From Tolypeutes matacus (taxonomy: Eukaryota > Chordata > Mammalia > Cingulata > Chlamyphoridae): a stretch of DNA of 64,000 nt. Under the pieces are notes generated by a model that did not search any database, was not told the DNA's origin, and saw only the letters and a list, made by a program, of their open reading frames with translations. Each line of letters starts with the position of its first letter. Positions within the stretch are counted from its first letter, which is position 1. The stretch is taken from positions 67,391,346 to 67,455,345 of the forward strand of contig JAKSZT010053887.1 in the NCBI GenBank assembly GCA_026826555.1. The letters run 5' to 3'. The translations under genes were made by a program, and so were the position numbers. Below, one piece after another: positions 58,835 through 64,000 of this stretch.

Positions 58835-61317
58835 TGAATTGGTGTTTAATTTTCACCACTGTGATCTTGGAGTAATAATTAATGCAGGATTAAATCTGAT
58901 AAATGTAAGACTAAGAAAAATTAAACAACATGTTCAATGCATTTGCATGACAACCACCAAGAAAACTTGACTCCTCTAGAACATAAATGTGATTTTTTCC
59001 CCATACTACATAGATGCATTGAATCAAAAGAAAGATAAAAAATTAAACCAAATTATAACAAACATTGTACACTATATTTTGGTTTAAAGAGTAGAATAAT
59101 AAACTGAATTATAAAAACTAGTCTTACCAGAGTATAAGATCTATCTATCATATCCATCATCATCATCATAATAATATAACTTATGTTCTGTTCAATACTA
59201 GTCCTTATGTGTTAAGGGATTAGTAAAGAAGAACATTTTCCAATATCTAGTGAATATCTGTGAAATTTGTGTGTGTAATTCAGGACTTTTTGAGATTCAC
59301 GTGGTGGTAGTCCAGGTGATATTATCTTAAACGCATCAAGTGTTTTGGAAATACCTTAAAATAATACTTTAAACTCAAAAAACAGTAATGAAATATTTTC
59401 CAACATATACATGTTATATTAACTTTAAACTTCAAATTTCATGTAACATGGGTGGTAATGATATTTTGACAATTTTATGTGTACTAAGTTTAAGATGCTA
59501 TTCTCTCCTTTCTCCTTTTGGTTTGTTGCTTGGTCTAGTTTTTTGTCTACCTTTTGGCAGTTCCCAAGTTATACCCACCTGTATATAAAGGATTCCAACA
59601 GATGAATATGTTTATTATTTCCCTTGAATTGAAAATATGACAAGTTAATTATATTAATTTTGGGACCTAAGGATATTAGACTCATTGGTTAGTCCAGCAT
59701 TTACTAGATATATTTCTTATCTAAGAAGTAAGTATACTATTCATATTCATGCAAATATCAAGACAAACTCATTTTTAATTACAAAAGGAAATGGGAATTA
59801 TGAAAATATTTATGGTAATTACAGTAACCAACATATTTATAAAATATTTAATGTTAGAAATATAGATATTTCTTCTGAAAAGGATACAAAGCAGAAACCA
59901 CTTTTTTGGTCTACCGTATACAATCAGAATGTAAACTACAAGAGAACAAGAATATTTTCTATTTTTCTGTTTAATTTATTCTTTTAGCATTGAAAGAAAT
60001 GTCAAACATGTAAGTGCTACAATTATTTTTGTTATATGAAAATATATTTAATGGCCTTATGATAGCTAAGTTACACTAATTTGTATAGTCAATGTATTAA
60101 CTAAAACAAACAAAAATGATGATTGGATACATTTACCCAGAATTCATTATTTTATAGAATTCAAAAATGAAATTTTGTAAAGCTATACTTAAAACCACTA
60201 AATCATTAAAATTTGAGTGAAACACTTTGTCTATGTGTTTTGATAAGCTAAAATACAAGTATTTTTTAAACTCACCTGCAATCAAATGAGCAAGTTGGAT
60301 CATGTGTATTTTCCAGGCATCAAAGGGAAAACAAAATTGTAATTAGATTGAGCCGAAAGTATGAAGTGAGATTAATTGAGAATATGCTGTGTCTTTTGTC
60401 AGAAGTAACATATTTTCTTCACTGTGTTTACGGACACTAAATTTAAAGTGATAAAGACTCTTTCATTGCCAATTCATTGTCAATTCACAATCGAGCCTGT
60501 TTTAACCCATCTGGAACTTTGTTTTATCTGTTTGAACATCATGACTTGAGAAAAATAATTTATATAATTGTGAAAAATCTTCAAATATGGTAATTGTGGA
60601 GGGAAAGATTTCTTATTAATGCACCCAGTAGAGTATTTTCTTTGAAACTTGAGGTTCAGGGACCAACAATGGCACAAGCACTATCACAGTTCTGGAAGGG
60701 GTCCAATCAATGTATTTACACAGTCATCTGGTTTGTAGACTTTGAAGAGTAAGATAATTATGTATTCTTATTGTAAAGAGGTTCTACAAATTTTACAAGT
60801 TCTAGACCCTATAAATTTGACACTTACCCTTGAATGAAAATATTGTTCATCACTTCAAATATAAAACTGAATTTACATACAGTTTCTGAGGTTTATATGT
60901 TAAAATTATTTTCCCATATAGAGTTAAGTGCTTTGTTTCAAACAACATAAATCCTCAGCAAAGCTTCTATAGTTTGAGATTGATGTGTCCAATCACTATC
61001 TTCTGGTTCCATCTGCTCACAATAATTTTGAATTAAATGCAAGTGCAAGACACAATTTCTCATGCTAAACTCCAAGTTCTTTACCTTTTTCTTCAATTCT
61101 CAAATTTACTATTTTGTTTATAATAAAAATGACAAAACAAAAAATAAATATTTAATAAGTTTGATATTTAAATAGAAAAGTATAGTAGAATAAAAATTAG
61201 GTGTTAAAGTCCCTGAGTTCCATTCTTTGGTAAATTTACAGAATGGTAATATATGCAGGGGGAAGGAAGTTATAAAGAAATTTTGGGAAAGCAGTATTGC
61301 TCAAAAATATAACCCTT
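58835..61317. other. AT-rich intergenic DNA, nothing recognised
   Basis: No repeats with recognisable ends. A short (ATC)n lies near 59155-59170. The part at 60280-60490 is less repetitive-looking and carries several TAATT motifs; see findings. Confidence 0.45.
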
Positions 61318-61322
61318 ATGTG

Positions 61323-61770
61323 TTTATTTTAGTTTCCCAGGCCCTTCCAAGCAAATACCATGAAATGAATTGGCTTAAACAATGGGAATTTATTAGCTTA
61401 CAGTTTGAGGACAGGAAAATGTCTAAATCAAGGCATCAAGGAAATGCTTTCTTCCCAAAGACTGGCTGCTGGTGGACCTTCTCTCTCCTGCCACATGGCA
61501 TGGCACATGGTGACATATCCTGGTCTCTTTTTACTTGGGGTTCCACTTCAGTTTCTTGTTTTCTGTAGTTTTCTTTTTCTGTGTGTCTGAATCTCATTCT
61601 CTTATTAAGGACTCTAGTAATACGACTGAGACCCATATTGGTTGAGGTGGGCCGTACCTTAACTGAAGTAACTCATCAAAGGTCCTACATACAATGGGTT
61701 TAAATTCACAGGAATGGATTAGATTTAAGGAACTGTATTTTTCTGGAGCACACAGCTTCAAACCATCACA
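61323..61770 (-). mobile_element. MaLR-like LTR, minus strand
   Basis: On the minus strand it starts TGTGATGGTTTGAAGCTGTG (complement of 61751-61770), passes CATTGTTTAAGCCAATTC with AATAAATTCCC (near 61385), and ends GGGAAACTAAAATAA. The flanks ATGTG (61318-61322) and ATGTT (61771-61775) differ by one base. The 3' terminal bases are degraded, so the low-coordinate edge is approximate. Confidence 0.75.
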
Positions 61771-62030
61771 ATGTTCCTCCAAATAACGTGTTCGGGCTAT
61801 AATGTCCAATTAAGATCCTAATGCTCCCTGCGATAGCTAAGCCTGTTATGCTCACTAACCTTCCAGATCAGGGGAGCAGTGGGAAAGTGATGAAGAAAGT
61901 GGACTGAGTCCTTTACACAAAGATAATTTTTATTTTTGTTGTCTAGAAACTTCCCTAGGCAAAACCAAATGTTATTACCTCTTGTTACCTTAGTTCTTTG
62001 TCCCAAAGTTTACTAATAGATGATCTTTAG

Positions 62031-62535
62031 CAAAGCTGTTCAACAGAAACATAATGTGAACCCATATGTAAATTTAATTTCCTGGTATCCACATTTAAAA
62101 AGTAAAAAATAAAACTAGTAAAATTAACTTTAATATTACATTTTATTCAAGTGAATATATCCAAAATATAATCATTTAATATTTAATCAATTTAAAAATT
62201 ATTCACGAGACATTTTACATTATTTTATTCTGCTAAGTTTTCATAATCTGCTTCTTTCTATTCACTTACATTCCATCTGAATTCAGATGCTGAATTTTTA
62301 TTGGAAATACATAATCTAAATTTAAATTTCATAAAATGTATAGTTGAAAAGAATATCCACATACCTAAATTCTTCCACATATCTACTTATTTTCTAATAA
62401 ATGAATTAACAGTTCTAAAGGTTAAATTTAAATTAAATAAATTTAATTAGAAATTCAGTTCTTCAGTGCTAATAGCTACATTTCCATGGTTTAATAGACA
62501 AATGTGGCTACTGTCAATTATACTGGAAGGTTCAG
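62031..62535 (+). mobile_element. hAT-type DNA transposon derivative (MITE), old
   Basis: The left end CAAAGCTGTTCAACAGAAAC, followed by ATAATGTGAACCCATATG, and the right end AATGTGGCTACTGTCAATTA, CTGGAAGGTTCAG, correspond to the two inverted ends of a common hAT-Charlie-like MITE. The internal AT-rich body matches its usual order. Flanks ATCTTTAG and GTCTATGT share only the central TCT, so the TSD is weak. No transposase. Confidence 0.6.
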
Positions 62536-63861
62536 GTCTATGTTTATTTCTTTTCCCTTTTGGTAGGTCTCTTGCTATTTAATTCCAGTAGTATGTTTTA
62601 ATCCAATTCTGTGTATTTTTGCATGTTTTTGCAATGCTTCAGTGTTTTAAATTTATAGTAAGTACAGATGATTTTGTTTACTCTTATTTTAGTTATACTG
62701 ATAGTTTCAAAAATTGTTTTTAGACTAAATTCAATACTTCTGTCTATGTGGTCAACAGAATAAAATAAACTCTGCTAAATTAAACTGTCTAAAATTTGCA
62801 CAGGTCACTAGCTTTTTGTCTTTGCCTACTGTTCTAATATATCTTTATATGAAAACCACCACTTTGTAAGGCATTGTCTAAAAGAGGTAGATATATTTGG
62901 AAAAATGAAAAAAAAGGAGATAATTAAAAAATGAGAAGAGGTCTTCTAAGCTGTTTATATGTTTAATTATAAGTTAACAAAGGAAAATAGATAAAAGTTG
63001 AATAAATGTATCATTTAAAATTAAGTTTATTGGCGAAGGAATATTGATTTGATTATGCGATAGACTGTAAAAACGTTTCCATGAACTTTGTATTATTTTT
63101 ATATTTTTCAGAAAATAAATGAGTAATAAACATACAAGGCATGAAAATTAATTTTATTGGTATACATATATATTTTTATAGGACTGATAAAACATACATT
63201 GGCATTAAGTGTAAGATAACTTTTAACTTAACCAATGGCTACAGCTCAGAAAATGAAATTGTTTCATTAAGTGTTTTTCTTGTGTCCAAGATTAGAAACA
63301 AGCAAGGAAAAAAATAGCATATACATTAAAATTCAGATACTTCAAAAGAATCCTGAAATTGAAAACTTTGTTGAGAAGATACCTAAATACAGGTAGGACA
63401 ATATTAAACATAACGCAAAAATGTCATGCCTATTTTATTCATTTACCTGTGTTCTGAATTGCTTTTCACTTAGAAGAATGATTCTCAAAATGTTGATTTA
63501 ACACCAGCATCATTGCAAATGTCATAAATATTTTGTCAATATATAGTGACCCTCTTAATCTTTAATTATATATATATATTGGCATAAAGTCTCTTAGCTG
63601 TATTAATGTAGCAATACCAGCTTTTTTTTGTAGGATAGTATTTATAAAGCACATTTATCTAGCCTTTTATTAAAAATTTTCTGTAACCTTTTGTTGAAAC
63701 AGAATAGGCTTAAGATAACAAAACATTTTATCTACTACAATGATTTATAGAATATAGAGTGGGTCAATAATTCTTGCAAATGTATATATACTTTATAAAA
63801 TTAAACCTTAACTCTAGAGGAGACAGTCATCACCAATAGTTACATGCACCTATTTATCCAG
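62536..63861. other. AT-rich intergenic DNA, nothing recognised
   Basis: No gene or repeat terminus recognised. A short TATATA run lies near 63568. Confidence 0.5.
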
Positions 63862-64000
63862 TGTCTTAGTTTGCCAAAGTCTGCCAATGGGAAAATACCA
63901 GAAATGGGTTGGCTTTTATAAAGGGGATTTATTTGGGGTAAAGGCTTACGGTTCCGAGGCTGTAAAAAAATGTTCAAATCAAGGCATCATCACCAAAGTT
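63862..64000 (-). mobile_element. MaLR-like LTR, minus strand, cut by window end
   Basis: It starts (low-coordinate end) TGTCTTAGTTTGCC. It carries GGGATTTATTTGGGG and CCGAGGCTGTAAAAAAATG, TTCAAATCAAGGCATCATC, matching the 3' part of the 20.9-21.5 kb LTR. The remainder lies beyond 64000. Confidence 0.75.

Noticed and set aside
1..64000. CRISPR-like arrays or prokaryotic systems
   Set aside because: The only regular repeats are microsatellites and two-copy tandem duplications; there are no spaced identical repeats, ribosome binding sites or compact operons. The repeats are mammalian.

Overview
The window looks like intergenic DNA of a placental mammal, most likely a xenarthran (armadillo, sloth or anteater). 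The base is AT-rich with CpG depletion. No open reading frame resembles a host protein, and the longest ones are all transposon debris. The lineage clue is a set of tRNA-derived SINEs of the DAS type known from armadillo, together with a family of TGTGGTGATTTG-type LTRs that recurs eight or nine times. I found no host protein-coding exon, no functional RNA gene, no CRISPR and no bacterial-type operon. This is a gene desert whose readable content is layered retrotransposition.

Layout. 0.9-2.7 kb: two solo LTRs of different retroviral classes, each with an exact target-site duplication (TSD; CCTAT, and TACATG). 4.8-7.9 kb: one near-complete Tigger1-like DNA transposon split by a 605-bp LTR and by a 91-bp retroposed fragment. 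8-13 kb: old L1 and L2 remnants and one LTR with a perfect 5-bp TSD. 14.3-20.5 kb: a full-length 6.2-kb L1 on the minus strand, bounded by a perfect 14-bp TSD but dead (frameshifts, and the reverse transcriptase FADD motif reads FADG). 20.9-24.6 kb: an LTR, a DAS-like SINE, a hAT MITE and a U6 snRNA retropseudogene, most with recognisable TSDs. 26-28.7 kb: L1 3' ends and a SINE-SINE-L1 composite that shares one outer TSD.

35-43 kb: broken L1s in both orientations, an ERV-L integrase fragment, a class-I-like LTR with a 4-bp TSD, and a very young SINE with a 17-bp perfect TSD. 45.9-53 kb: an old L1 on the plus strand whose 5' region is split by a 5'-inverted ('twin-primed') L1 and whose ORF2 is split by an LTR. 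53-58 kb: LTR-like sequence, a decayed ERV-L pol on the minus strand and an L1 piece. 58-64 kb: L2-like remnants, two minus-strand LTRs, a hAT-like element and otherwise featureless AT-rich DNA.

Nothing here works together as a genetic system. The value of the window is as a record: nesting order and TSDs give a relative chronology (Tigger1, L2 and old L1 first, then MaLR-like and ERV LTRs, then young L1 and SINEs). Family names are from recognition by eye and should be read as 'resembles'. Boundaries supported by TSDs are base-accurate; the others are approximate.
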